This document shows positions 55,335 through 64,000 of a stretch of DNA of 64,000 nucleotides, piece after piece; position 1 is the first letter of the stretch, and every line of letters starts with the position of its first letter. The translations under genes and the position numbers were made by a program. The notes beneath the pieces are model-generated. The model was not told where the DNA came from, did no database searches, and saw only the letters and a list, made by a program, of their open reading frames with translations. Origin of the DNA: Cognatishimia activa (GTDB lineage Bacteria; Pseudomonadota; Alphaproteobacteria; Rhodobacterales; Rhodobacteraceae); the NCBI RefSeq assembly GCF_001458335.1, contig NZ_CYTO01000024.1:119294-183293 (forward strand), in the 5' to 3' direction.

Positions 55335-57257
55335 CTATTGTTTGCGCGGGTCATATGTTTTGATTTTGCAGTTGATAGACCGACCTCTGGTTTGGGTCTC
55401 AAAAGTGACCTCTTCAGATTCCGCCATCGCGTTCGCAAGCGGGTTGCGTCCATTGTTTAAATTTGGGTCGTCCAACATATCCTGCGCAGCTTTGATTTGA
55501 CCGGATGACGTTGAAGAAGAGCTGTCTTGTAAGCGTAGAACACAATATCCGCGGAAGTTCTTAAACAAGAACTCCACTTGCTCGTTCTCTTCAGCAGACG
55601 CATCGCCACAAGAAAACGCGAGTAGTTCGGTGGCCGCGCGGCAGACTTTTTTACGGTTTTCGTCGTCTCCGTTTCTTCTGAAATGAGAGCGGACCCATTC
55701 TTCCAATTGCTGTTCTGCATGCAGACTTCTTTGTCCTACAAAACGATGCCATCCTGTTTCAAGCCGAGCTCGAACTTCACTCGCGAGACCAAAATCTGTA
55801 ACGGCGCCACCTTGAAGCACAATCAATCTGTCACACTTTTCTAAGATCGTTCTATTGTCGGATACGAGTATGACGCTGCGGCCAAGCCGGGCTTCGTCAT
55901 CCAAACGGTTACAAAATGCAGAGATTTGTGCGGTTTGAAGGGCGTCTTCTGGTCGATCAAACAGGTAGAGCTGTGGCGCGATTGCAAACGCGCGCGCAAG
56001 CGCAAGCGCTTTCCTTTGCATTGACGGAAGAAACCTCGCATCCGGACAGTGACAAATGTCATGCACCAAGTCCTTCGCAAAAACCAATTGCTCCAGGTAG
56101 TAACGACCCTTTGCCAGGAGGTCTTTACCCTGAAAGCAATCCAAATTGTTCTCTCCGCTGGCCGGCACAATGATCGGTGCGTCGGGCACCAGTACGACCG
56201 GCAAGCGACGGGCCTGGTTGGAACGTTTCCAGAGATTTTCTCCATTACAAACCACATTGCCGGACACGTCGCATTGCGCAAGCGACGATGGATCTGCCAA
56301 GGCTTTTAAAAGCAATGATTTTCCTGCGCCACTTTCGCCAATGACGCCCACGATCTCTCCGGGTTTAGCGTGCAGAGAGACGCCTGAAACCAATTTTTTT
56401 CCAAAGCTGGATGTCACCGATACACGGTTGACGATAAGTCCGGATGAAGGGTCAAGGTCATCGCCAAAACCGTCTGGCGCGTCATCATTTCCCTTCACGA
56501 TGGTCTTACGCTCAAAGAGTCTTAGTTCCGCAAAACGCAATATCCCGTCGACGCAAAACGCGCAGCTCAGCGTCAGGGCGATCACAGTCCCGGGCATCAG
56601 GACCTGCTCTGAAACCAAAAAAGTACCCATTGTGACGCCCCCCCCAATCGCAAGCCAAAAACAGGTTTTTCGAATAGCGTCAGAGAATGGATGTGTCCTC
56701 GGGGGGACGGTGGCATCTGAGATGCTGCTTGCATCTCGTCCGGCCAGCAAACTAGCGGCTTCAAAAGGTTCAAACGCCCAATGCGCTTCACGTGTTTTGG
56801 CTTTGGATAAGCGCCATAAAAAGAGCGTACCAATCCCGGCAGTTGCAGGTGCAACCAATCCGATCAGTGGGTGGATGAATAGGATAATGAGGGCCAGCAA
56901 AATACATATAATTGCATTCACTTTTTTGGCTTGAATTTCACGCAGCTTGCGAAAGCCCGTTAGGGCTTTGATATGAGCGAATTCCAAAAACGCGATCGCA
57001 CAAGCAAGAGCAAGCGTAAAACCCAGTAGCACGAAAGACATGCGTGTTTCGCCTGCGCTGAGGACTGTGCGGTGAATAAAAATACTTAATAAAATCAGTG
57101 TTATAATGCAGGTTGTCGTGGCTAGGGTAAATAGCCCCCCAAGCGCGATGACCCATCCGGGCGCATTGCGATCAGCCATCAAGAAACGTGATTCTCGCAC
57201 ATCATTTGTGGACCCAGACGAAGGCTTTCGACCGTCCAAGCTATCAACATTTTCCAT
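55335..57257 (-). CDS. Type I secretion-like ABC protein with eroded ATPase motifs and HATPase-like C-terminus
   Basis: A 640-residue protein. Residues 30-255 hold about five to six helices arranged as in PrtD-type ABC exporters. The nucleotide-binding domain (about 285-490) keeps Walker A GVIGESGAGKSLLLKAL. The Q-loop Gln is Pro (VLVPDAPII), the signature LSGGQ is LPSMQ, the Walker B glutamate is Arg (YLFDRPEDAL) and the H-loop His is Asp (VILVSDNRTIL). Residues of about 510-640 end with GRNPLANAMAESEEVTFE, reminiscent of the GxGL segment of RsbW-like anti-sigma kinases. ATG 57257 with AGGGGG upstream is chosen. Probably not a normal ATP-driven exporter. Confidence 0.75.
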   Translation of the reverse strand: MENVDSLDGRKPSSGSTNDVRESRFLMADRNAPGWVIALGGLFTLATTTCIITLILLSIFIHRTVLSAGETRMSFVLLGFTLALACAIAFLEFAHIKALTGFRKLREIQAKKVNAIICILLALIILFIHPLIGLVAPATAGIGTLFLWRLSKAKTREAHWAFEPFEAASLLAGRDASSISDATVPPRTHPFSDAIRKTCFWLAIGGGVTMGTFLVSEQVLMPGTVIALTLSCAFCVDGILRFAELRLFERKTIVKGNDDAPDGFGDDLDPSSGLIVNRVSVTSSFGKKLVSGVSLHAKPGEIVGVIGESGAGKSLLLKALADPSSLAQCDVSGNVVCNGENLWKRSNQARRLPVVLVPDAPIIVPASGENNLDCFQGKDLLAKGRYYLEQLVFAKDLVHDICHCPDARFLPSMQRKALALARAFAIAPQLYLFDRPEDALQTAQISAFCNRLDDEARLGRSVILVSDNRTILEKCDRLIVLQGGAVTDFGLASEVRARLETGWHRFVGQRSLHAEQQLEEWVRSHFRRNGDDENRKKVCRAATELLAFSCGDASAEENEQVEFLFKNFRGYCVLRLQDSSSSTSSGQIKAAQDMLDDPNLNNGRNPLANAMAESEEVTFETQTRGRSINCKIKTYDPRKQ

Positions 57258-57448
57258 GTTTGCCCCCTTCGAAATCAACAAGAGGTGATAGGCCGCAACC
57301 GTGAAAATTTGATTTATGGAGTTGGGATTTTGTCAAAGAGCACGACCGTATGACGGCCCAAGTCAAAATCGCGTTGAAGCGTTCGACATTTGTTAACGAT
57401 GATAGGCCAAGACTTGCAGTACGTCATTGTTGAAAGTGCTGTAGGTTT
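57258..57448. promoter_or_regulatory. Divergent promoter region of the glycan cluster
   Basis: 191 bases between the minus-strand ABC-type gene and the second plus-strand DUF3131 gene. It must contain the promoters of both units. No palindrome or box is distinct enough to name. Confidence 0.4.
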
Positions 57449-59143
57449 ATGAACGAAACCCCAAATACACCACCAAATCGTCGCCGTTTCGGTGCTGGTT
57501 TTATTTGGTTTGCGATCGCTGCGGTTGCGACGCTTGTTCTCACGTGGTTCGCGGGCACATCCGCAAGATCCAGCTTTCTTGCCTATCAAGAAGAAATCGA
57601 TCCAATTATCGCGGGCGGAGATTTAGATGAGTTACCAGCGGTGATGCGCGGCGGCATTCCAAGCGTAACCACCAGCCTCGTTTATGCGGAGGAGAGACGT
57701 CGCAAACCGCCACGGATGTGCGAGATGGAGGCGGATTATTTTGACGGTGTGGATCAAGCTCATGAAATTGCATCAGGTTACACCAACCGCAATGAATACG
57801 TTCGCAAGTTTCGGCCTAGGCGTGGTTTTTTGAATGAGCGCGAGATGCGCGCAGCGAAGGTTGCTTGGCATTATTTTGAAAAATTCACCCAGGAAACAAC
57901 CGGTCTTGCGAATTCGGTTGGGAACTATCCTTCAACGACGCTTTGGGACACGGCTTCCTATATCGCTGGGGCTGTCGCGGCCTATGAACTCTGCCTGATC
58001 GAGAAAAACGATTTTGACCAGCGCATGACATTACTTCTGACCACGATCAAAGGGCTGGAGCTGTTTCGCAACGAAATGCCAAATAAGGTTTACCACACAA
58101 AGTCTGGGTTGAAGGTGGACTACACCAATAAGGCAGGAGAAATCGGGTTTTCCGCGCTTGATATTGGTCGCTTCATGGTGTGGCTGCGTATCCTAAAGAA
58201 CCGATATCCTTATCTTGGGAATACCATCGATAGCGTTTTGCTAAAATGGGATTTTTCCAACGCTGTCTCCAGCGAAGGTCTGCTGTTTGGGGCCTATGTC
58301 GATAAAGAATCTGGCGAAACGGTGTATGCCCAAGAAGGGCGTCTTGGTTACGAAGAATATGCAGCAAAGGGATTTGCACTTTGGGGGTTTCGTCCCATCA
58401 TGGCGCATCGCGCGGAACCATTTTTGACTGCATCTATTTTTGGCATTCAGGTGCCATATGATGGCCGTGATCCGAGAGTGTTTCATAGTCAAAACTACGT
58501 GGTAACGGAGTCCTACCTGCAGGACGGGTTGGAATTGGGCTTTGATATGCCGCATGATGACAGTTCGCCCGACTGGCTTCATTCAGATGGGTGGCGCGCG
58601 GAATTTGCCGATCGCATCTATATGGTGCAGGAAAACCGATGGCGGCGGACCGGTTTCATGACGGCCCGATCCGAACACAATGTCAAAGGTCCGCCATACT
58701 TCACCTATGACACGATTTTCTCGGATGGCTACCCTTGGAACACCGTGACACCGCGCGGCGACTATACGCCGGACCACGCTGCTGTCGCTGCAAAAGCGGC
58801 TCTTGGCCTGTGGGCGTTGTGGGACACCGAATACACCGACGTGCTCTACAATGCGATTATCGAACTCTATGACCCAGAAAACGGTATGTACGAAGGGCTA
58901 TATGAGCGCGGTCAAGGGCGGGTTGAGATTTATACGGCGAACAATAACGGGATCATTCTGACAGCTCTCTTGCATAAGGTGCAGGGTAAGATTTTGACAC
59001 CTTACAATGGCGAAACCGAGGTCTGGTACACGGCATTCCGTGACCAAGATATTCGCGAACGTCGCAAATATCCCGATCCCATTCAGCGCGAAGATTGGTT
59101 GCCGGCTTTACGCCACTCCACACAGAAGGAGCTTGATTACTGA
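57449..59143 (+). CDS. DUF3131 family membrane-anchored protein, copy 2
   Basis: Longer paralogue (564 residues) of the protein at 53064. An N-terminal membrane anchor (about residues 17-37) is followed by a proline/arginine-rich stretch and the DUF3131 domain (about 125-530): TGLANSVGNYPSTTLWDTAS, EMPNKVYHTKS, VYAQEGRLGYEEYAAKGFAL, MVQENRWRRTGFMTARSEHN, IYTANNNGIILTALLHK. Co-directional with and overlapping by one base the second CX6C protein gene. Orientation suggests periplasmic exposure. Function unknown; neighbours point to glycan handling. Confidence 0.85.
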   Translation: MNETPNTPPNRRRFGAGFIWFAIAAVATLVLTWFAGTSARSSFLAYQEEIDPIIAGGDLDELPAVMRGGIPSVTTSLVYAEERRRKPPRMCEMEADYFDGVDQAHEIASGYTNRNEYVRKFRPRRGFLNEREMRAAKVAWHYFEKFTQETTGLANSVGNYPSTTLWDTASYIAGAVAAYELCLIEKNDFDQRMTLLLTTIKGLELFRNEMPNKVYHTKSGLKVDYTNKAGEIGFSALDIGRFMVWLRILKNRYPYLGNTIDSVLLKWDFSNAVSSEGLLFGAYVDKESGETVYAQEGRLGYEEYAAKGFALWGFRPIMAHRAEPFLTASIFGIQVPYDGRDPRVFHSQNYVVTESYLQDGLELGFDMPHDDSSPDWLHSDGWRAEFADRIYMVQENRWRRTGFMTARSEHNVKGPPYFTYDTIFSDGYPWNTVTPRGDYTPDHAAVAAKAALGLWALWDTEYTDVLYNAIIELYDPENGMYEGLYERGQGRVEIYTANNNGIILTALLHKVQGKILTPYNGETEVWYTAFRDQDIRERRKYPDPIQREDWLPALRHSTQKELDY

Positions 59144-60531
59144 TGGAATTCTTTAAATTCACTCTGGGTGCCTTCGCATCAGCACTTATGTTGGTTGGGG
59201 CAGGCCACACGCAGGAGCAAAGCGAACTGGCGCCAGAGGATTCATTCTCGCTTGAAGCAGCCATTTTGGACACGTCGATCCCATTTGCGGTAGGTGCACA
59301 TGAAGCGCGCCAGGAATTGCGTGGAGCCTTTGGTTGGCCAACTTTTCAAGAAGGTCTGGTGGACGGCGTCTATTTCCGGTTCGATCCTGATGGTTACGCA
59401 CGTTTCTCACCGACGCCGCGTTTGGACACAGATGTTTTTGAGGTGATATGCCGGCCTAGGACCCATGTCTGTATGGCGCGCAAGGGCATTATGAATGTCA
59501 CGCTTGATAGCAAAAATCACATTCAACTGGAATTAGAGAATGTTACAGCTGCGGACACGTTCTCAATCATTGATGGAATTTCAGAGCTGCAATTGCCCGA
59601 TGCGATCTTGCAGCCCTTGGATTCCAGAATGGAATTGCTGTTGTCGTCCGGCGGTGAGCTCTTGATATCAAGAGGACAAAAAGAGGTCGACCGGGTCTCT
59701 CTCAGAGGATTTGGTGCGATTATGGCCTATCTTCGTTGGGTTAGTGCGCAGCAAAGCTATGCGGTATTGCCACGGGATTGGCCAATCCCTAATGCAAGCC
59801 CAGCTGCCACCTCTGCCGCAGTGACACAGGCAAGCAGCTGGACATCTGCGATGCCCCAGCCGCAGATCGCGACTGGATTTGAGCGGGATACCGAGGTTGC
59901 CGAAGTGCGCGGGGAGTTGCGTGCGCTGCGCGATATTTTGTTTGATCAACAAGACGACCGTGACCATCAGGTGGCCACATTAGCGCCCGCGACGCCAGAT
60001 GATGTTTCGATCAGCGAGTTGCAAAGAACGATCCAATTGCTGGGCGATGAGCTGGCGCGGTTACAATCAGGTCAGACAGGCTATGGTGGGGTGCCGCAGC
60101 TTGGCGAAAGCAAGACTGCCATGACCCCGACGGTTGCGACACAACCAAGTGCTGTCCTGAATTCAGCGGGAACAGTTTCAGCGGACGAAACCCAGAAAAT
60201 GTTGGCACATATGGAGTATTTGGTCACCGAGATCGGGTTAACTCCAGCTGCGGCATTTGAGTTGGTCAGCGCAGGTAGCTCCGATGCTCTTGCGGGTAAG
60301 CCTTTGGGGGAGGGTATGACTGAGATGAGTACCCTAGGGGCCGGACAAGATAGCCAAGCGACGAACCATGAGGCCCTCGTTGCTCAGGTCCTTGAGGAAC
60401 TGAGAGCGGATTTGCCGATGGCAATGGCTGGCGATATGGCGGCGGCACAAGAGACACTCGCTACGCCTATTGCGGAAGCGGAATATCAGTTGCTCTCTGA
60501 TTATTTCCGTTCCGTTTTTGAGCCACGGTAA
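59143..60531 (+). CDS. Unnamed secreted protein with CX6C-type motif, copy 2, with coiled-coil extension
   Basis: Unrecognised family. 462 residues with a signal peptide (about 1-22). The first half (to about residue 215) is paralogous to the protein at 54371, with VICRPRTHVC and IMAYLRWVSAQ. The second half adds a probable coiled coil (about 245-310, EVRGELRALRDILFDQQDD) and a Gln/Ala/Glu-rich tail ending in LLSDYFRSVFEPR. Its start overlaps the DUF3131 stop by one base. It lacks cysteines beyond the pair except near the signal peptide, so that pair may be structural. Confidence 0.75.
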   Translation: MEFFKFTLGAFASALMLVGAGHTQEQSELAPEDSFSLEAAILDTSIPFAVGAHEARQELRGAFGWPTFQEGLVDGVYFRFDPDGYARFSPTPRLDTDVFEVICRPRTHVCMARKGIMNVTLDSKNHIQLELENVTAADTFSIIDGISELQLPDAILQPLDSRMELLLSSGGELLISRGQKEVDRVSLRGFGAIMAYLRWVSAQQSYAVLPRDWPIPNASPAATSAAVTQASSWTSAMPQPQIATGFERDTEVAEVRGELRALRDILFDQQDDRDHQVATLAPATPDDVSISELQRTIQLLGDELARLQSGQTGYGGVPQLGESKTAMTPTVATQPSAVLNSAGTVSADETQKMLAHMEYLVTEIGLTPAAAFELVSAGSSDALAGKPLGEGMTEMSTLGAGQDSQATNHEALVAQVLEELRADLPMAMAGDMAAAQETLATPIAEAEYQLLSDYFRSVFEPR

Positions 60532-60639
60532 AACTTCGTCTTCCATTCAGCGACTTCGTGGGTTTACACCGAAACCATCCGCGCTATGTTGCGCCGACGT
60601 TGTGCAAGGCGCGCCGATTTCGGAGTGCGATGCCGACTG

Positions 60640-60726
60640 GCCCGCGTGGTGGAATGGTAGACACAGGAGACTTAAAATCTCTAGGCCGTATAGGCCGTGC
60701 CGGTTCGAGTCCGGCCGCGGGTACCA
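60640..60726 (+). tRNA. tRNA-Leu (anticodon UAA)
   Basis: 87-base cloverleaf with encoded CCA. Acceptor GCCCGCG pairs with CGCGGGT (first pair G-U), discriminator A. Anticodon arm GGAGA-CTTAAAA-TCTCT gives TAA. Long variable arm (GGCCGTATAGGCC) and T-loop GTTCGAGTC are as expected for leucine. Confidence 0.97.
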
Positions 60727-60758
60727 AAAAAGGCGGCTCAATCTGAGCCGCCTTTTTT
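60726..60758. terminator. Bidirectional terminator between tRNA-Leu and metG
   Basis: AAAAAAGGCGGCTCA (60726-60740), loop ATC, TGAGCCGCCTTTTTT (60744-60758): a perfect 15-bp stem with A and T tracts on both sides, so it can end transcription from either direction. Confidence 0.95.
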
Positions 60759-60775
60759 AATTTTCTATCAGTTGA

Positions 60776-62488
60776 TTAGCCGCGTGTTCCCGCAAATCGT
60801 TCCTGCCAATCATTGCGTTCATCATCTGTGATCTTGCGGAATGTCACTTCTGGCACGGTGAACTCGTGTCCAACCGGCAACGCAGTCAGAGCGGTCGCAA
60901 CATCATCCGGCCATTCTGTGGTTTCTGCGTTCATAGAGCCCAGCAACGACGCCGCTGCATCCGGAATGAAAGGCGCTGAAAGAACCGCGTAGAAAGGGAT
61001 CAGATTTAGGGCGAGCCTGATTTGAACCGCCGCTTTGGCTGGGTCTTCTTTGAATGTAGACCACGGTGCGACTGTTTGCAGGTATTCATTACCGGCAACC
61101 CAAATCGCACGCAGCTCTTGAGCGGACTTACGGACCTCCATGTCTGCCATGTGCTTTTCATAGGTCCGGACCCGTGCGGTCAGCTCTTCGATCAACTTCA
61201 ATTCATCGGGGCCATAGTCTGCCCCTTCAGGAACCGCCTCAGAAAACTTGGAACGACAGAATTTGGTAACCCGAGAGACGAAGTTCCCAAGCACGTCAGC
61301 CAAGTCTTTGTTCACGGATGTTTGGAAGTTTTCCCAGGTGAATTCGGCGTCAGAGCTTTCTGGCGCATGCGATAGCAGCCACCAACGCCAGTAATCTGCT
61401 GGCAGGATTTCCAATGCCTGGTCCATGAAGACGCCGCGGCCACGGGATGTTGAGAACTGCCCGCCGTCATAATTCAAGTAATTGAATGATTTGATATAAT
61501 CGACAAGTTTCCAAGGTTCACCAGAGCCAAAGATTGTGACCGGGAAGGACAGGGTGTGGAATGGCACGTTATCCTTGCCCATGAATTGGGTATAGGTCAC
61601 GTCATCGGCACCTTTGTCTGTGCGCCACCAGCGCTCCCAATCTTCACCTTTACCGGCATCAACCCATTCCTGAGCAGCGGCGATATATTCGATAGGTGCG
61701 TCAAACCAAACGTAGAAGACTTTGCCTTCCATACCCGGCCATGGTTCGTCACCTTTCATCACCGGCACACCCCAGTCCAGATCACGCGTAATGCCGCGGT
61801 CCTGTAGGCCGTCTCCATCATTCAGCCATTTCTTGGCGATGGACGTCGTCAGCACTGGCCAGTCGTGTTTGCTGTCGATCCATTCGCCCAGTTTTTCGCG
61901 CATCTCGGATTGGCGTAGATAGAGGTGCTTCGTCTCGCGCTCTTCGAGTTCGGTTGAACCGGAGACCGTGGAGTATGGGTTGATCAGATCGGTTGGATCA
62001 AGCTGTTTTGTGCAGTTGTCACACTGATCGCCGCGCGCGCTTTCAAAGCCGCAGTTCGGGCAGGTGCCTTCGATATACCGATCAGGCAAGAAGCGACCAT
62101 CGGCAAAGGAATACATTTGTTTTTCAGTGACTTCGCGGATCAAACCCGCTTCCTCAAGCCGGCCAGCAAAGTGTTGAGTTAACTTCTGGTTTTGTGGGCT
62201 TGAACTGCGGCCAAAATGATCAAAAGACAAGCGGAAGTCGTGGGCAATCTTGGCCTGAAGCTCATGCATTTCGGCACAGTAGTCTGCCACCGGTTTGCCA
62301 GCTTTTGCTGCCGCCAATTCGGCTGGGGTGCCGTGCTCATCGGTTGCGCAAAGGAACATCACCTCATTGCCGCGCGCCCGTTGGTAACGTGCGAAAAGGT
62401 CGGCAGGCAGTTGGCTTCCCACCAAGTTGCCCAGGTGTTTGATGCCGTTGATGTAAGGAATGGCCGATGTGATGAGATGGCGCGCCAT
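60776..62488 (-). CDS. metG: Methionyl-tRNA synthetase
   Basis: Class I synthetase charging tRNA-Met (570 residues). Motifs: [20 protein letters not shown] with the HIGH-type HLGN, the zinc knuckle CPNCGFES with [19 protein letters not shown], and the KMSKS-type loop as FSTSRGRG, in which the second lysine position reads Thr-Ser-Arg, as in a subgroup of these enzymes. It has the anticodon-binding helical domain but no C-terminal dimerisation domain. It is transcribed away from the aldo/keto reductase. Confidence 0.96.
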   Translation of the reverse strand: MARHLITSAIPYINGIKHLGNLVGSQLPADLFARYQRARGNEVMFLCATDEHGTPAELAAAKAGKPVADYCAEMHELQAKIAHDFRLSFDHFGRSSSPQNQKLTQHFAGRLEEAGLIREVTEKQMYSFADGRFLPDRYIEGTCPNCGFESARGDQCDNCTKQLDPTDLINPYSTVSGSTELEERETKHLYLRQSEMREKLGEWIDSKHDWPVLTTSIAKKWLNDGDGLQDRGITRDLDWGVPVMKGDEPWPGMEGKVFYVWFDAPIEYIAAAQEWVDAGKGEDWERWWRTDKGADDVTYTQFMGKDNVPFHTLSFPVTIFGSGEPWKLVDYIKSFNYLNYDGGQFSTSRGRGVFMDQALEILPADYWRWWLLSHAPESSDAEFTWENFQTSVNKDLADVLGNFVSRVTKFCRSKFSEAVPEGADYGPDELKLIEELTARVRTYEKHMADMEVRKSAQELRAIWVAGNEYLQTVAPWSTFKEDPAKAAVQIRLALNLIPFYAVLSAPFIPDAAASLLGSMNAETTEWPDDVATALTALPVGHEFTVPEVTFRKITDDERNDWQERFAGTRG

Positions 62489-62714
62489 TAGCGAGGGTCC
62501 CTTTTTCCGTAAGTCTGATCTCCCTAGACCAAAGTTTAAGGCAGTTCCAGAGAAAGACGATTATCGAAAGCTGACGAATCAATAGATTGCTTTGCTCTGG
62601 GTATAGAAGTGGAGCAATGAAGAGAAGAAACTGCCAAAAACCTTGAAACAGACGGTTGCACATCTCCCATAGCTCATTAGCTTTTGCGCTAACAAGGACC
62701 ACGAGGGATAAACG
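62489..62714. promoter_or_regulatory. Divergent gap metG - aldo/keto reductase
   Basis: 226 bases holding the promoters of both divergent genes. No operator or riboswitch fold was evident by eye. Confidence 0.4.
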
Positions 62715-63758
62715 ATGAAACGCAATCAACTGGGCCGCACTGGGATTGAGGTCTCAGCCCTTTGCCTCGGGACAATGACCTTCGGCTCGCAGACGCCACA
62801 AGATGACGCCCATCAGCAGATGGATATGTCCATGGATGCTGGCATTGATTTTTGGGATACAGCCGAAATGTACCCGGTCAACCCGGTCTCCGCGAAATGG
62901 CAGGGTCGTTCAGAAGAGATTTGCGGCAATTGGTTTGAAAAGACCGGTCGCCGTCAGGACGTGATCTTGGCAACCAAGCATTCCGGTGAAGGGCTAAAGA
63001 TTGTGCGCGATGGCGCAGCAATATCTTCGGAGACAATTTCGGAAGCGATCGAAGGCTCTCTGAAACGGCTGAAAACGGATTACATCGATTTATACCAATT
63101 TCATTGGCCAAATCGGGGCAGTTACTGTTTCCGGCAAAACTGGAGCTATGACCCAAGCGGTCAGAGCCGTCAGGAGACAGTCGACAATATGAACGATTGT
63201 CTTGAAGCGCTGCAAAAAGAGGTAGAGCGGGGCACTATTCGTGCTTTTGGTCTTTCTAATGATAGCGCGTGGGGCACCAGCCAATGGCTGCGCATCTCTG
63301 AAGATCGCAACTTGCCGCGCGTGGCATCTGTACAGAATGAATATTCTCTTCTGCACCGTCTCTACGACACGGACATGGCCGAGATGAGCGTAAACGAAGA
63401 CGTGGGGCTGTTGTCTTATTCGCCTTTGGCAACAGGCTTGCTGACTGGCAAATATCAAGGTGGCCAAAAACCTGATGGGTCTCGGATTACGTTTGGCCAA
63501 AACCTTGGTGGGCGAACCACGGATCGCGCTTTTGTTGCGACGCAAGCCTATTTGGATCTGGCAAAAGAGAATGATCTCGACCCCGTCCACATGTCCTTGG
63601 CATGGTGCATGCAGCGCCCGTTCATGGCTTCGGCGATTTTTGGGGCAACAAATGTGGATCAGCTGGCGCGGATCATTGAGGGCAAAGACTTGGTTTTGTC
63701 CCCTGAGCTGATGATGGCCATCGATCAGGTGCACCGGAATCATCCAATGCCTTTCTAA
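62715..63758 (+). CDS. Aldo/keto reductase (Tas-like)
   Basis: NADPH-dependent reductase of 347 residues with a TIM-barrel fold. LGRTGIEVSALCLGTMTFG, the catalytic Asp/Tyr region GIDFWDTAEMYPVNPVS, Lys in LATKHSGEG and the His of LYQFHWPN are visible; NEYSLLHRLYD and SLAWCMQRPFMASAIFGAT are typical of the Tas/YghZ subfamily. Substrate unknown. Confidence 0.94.
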   Translation: MKRNQLGRTGIEVSALCLGTMTFGSQTPQDDAHQQMDMSMDAGIDFWDTAEMYPVNPVSAKWQGRSEEICGNWFEKTGRRQDVILATKHSGEGLKIVRDGAAISSETISEAIEGSLKRLKTDYIDLYQFHWPNRGSYCFRQNWSYDPSGQSRQETVDNMNDCLEALQKEVERGTIRAFGLSNDSAWGTSQWLRISEDRNLPRVASVQNEYSLLHRLYDTDMAEMSVNEDVGLLSYSPLATGLLTGKYQGGQKPDGSRITFGQNLGGRTTDRAFVATQAYLDLAKENDLDPVHMSLAWCMQRPFMASAIFGATNVDQLARIIEGKDLVLSPELMMAIDQVHRNHPMPF

Positions 63759-63827
63759 TCTCAGTAGTTCTGGGGTCGCGTCGGCCCTTAAACTGGTCTA
63801 AACACCGCCCAAATGCGGGAGGGGACC

Positions 63828-64000
63828 ATGTCCGACATCAAAAACTTCGTTATCGAGGCTTCACCAATTCGTCGCGTGTTGGCGATTACCATTGTGGCGG
63901 TCCTTGGCATCTTGCTGGTTTACCTCGGCGCGACCACACCGGCGAGCTTGCCGTGGAAAGGGTTCTTGCTGATCTTCGGCGGGATTGTGGGATGGCTAGC
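63828..64000 (+). CDS. Membrane protein, 3' end outside window
   Basis: Open frame from ATG 63828 to the window edge (57 codons, no stop). GGGAGGGG precedes the start. The visible part has a short polar start (MSDIKNFVIE) and two hydrophobic stretches, RVLAITIVAVLGILLVYLG and FLLIFGGIVGWL, so it is a small integral membrane protein. Family not recognised. Confidence 0.75.
   Translation, partial: MSDIKNFVIEASPIRRVLAITIVAVLGILLVYLGATTPASLPWKGFLLIFGGIVGWL

Overview
The window reads as chromosomal DNA of a marine-type alphaproteobacterium of the Rhodobacterales (Roseobacter/Rhodobacter relatives). The grounds are family recognition only: a DUF1127 gene followed by an array of CCUCCUCCC-loop RNA hairpins (the CcaF1/CcsR arrangement described in Rhodobacter sphaeroides), PutA without a DNA-binding domain next to an Lrp-type regulator, the set of housekeeping genes (ctaD, mrp, lipB, metF/metR, metG) and two tRNA-Leu genes.

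Layout. 1-9.6 kb: end of a secondary-metabolite cluster, with a type I PKS (KR-DH-ACP-TE, start outside the window), a GT2 glycosyltransferase, an NRPS whose adenylation domain is split by a luciferase-like monooxygenase behind a formyltransferase domain, and the phosphopantetheinyl transferase that would activate the carrier proteins. 9.7-21.5 kb: an exopolysaccharide locus with Wzz-like co-polymerase, priming sugar transferase, Wzy-like polymerase, hexapeptide acyltransferase, WecG/TagA transferase, two Gfo/Idh oxidoreductases (one fused to an SDR epimerase), two glycosyltransferases and a BY-kinase-like ATPase that has lost its Walker A lysine. 21.8-27.3 kb: crotonase with divergent AraC regulator, then a TetR gene divergent from an isoquinoline 1-oxidoreductase-type molybdo-hydroxylase (iorAB) with two matching palindromes in the shared promoter. 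27.4-35.7 kb: tRNA-Leu(GAG), a DUF2306 membrane protein, a membrane LytTR regulator, lipB, a c-type cytochrome, a TPR-sulfotransferase, cytochrome oxidase subunit I with an FNR-type box, DUF2244 and mrp. 35.9-36.5 kb: ccaF1-like gene and a three-unit CcsR-type sRNA array. 36.7-47.9 kb: a NIDO/RTX/Hint protein, a DUF2235 hydrolase, a PaaI thioesterase, metF/metR, an inositol monophosphatase, a rhomboid protease and putA with its regulator.

48.0-60.5 kb is the most unusual region and my best candidate for an undescribed system. It has an OmpA-like protein, an acyltransferase-3, a STAS domain fused to a degenerate sugar nucleotidyltransferase, a cellulose-synthase-like GT2, two copies of a DUF3131 protein, two copies of an unnamed secreted protein with a paired-cysteine motif, and a type I secretion-like ABC protein whose ATPase motifs are eroded and whose C-terminus resembles a degenerate anti-sigma (HATPase) domain. 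I infer a dedicated cell-surface glycan synthesis and export machine with a partner-switch-type control built into its parts. 60.6-64 kb returns to housekeeping: tRNA-Leu(UAA), metG, an aldo/keto reductase and the start of a small membrane protein cut by the window edge.

All functions come from reading motifs by eye; no database search was run.
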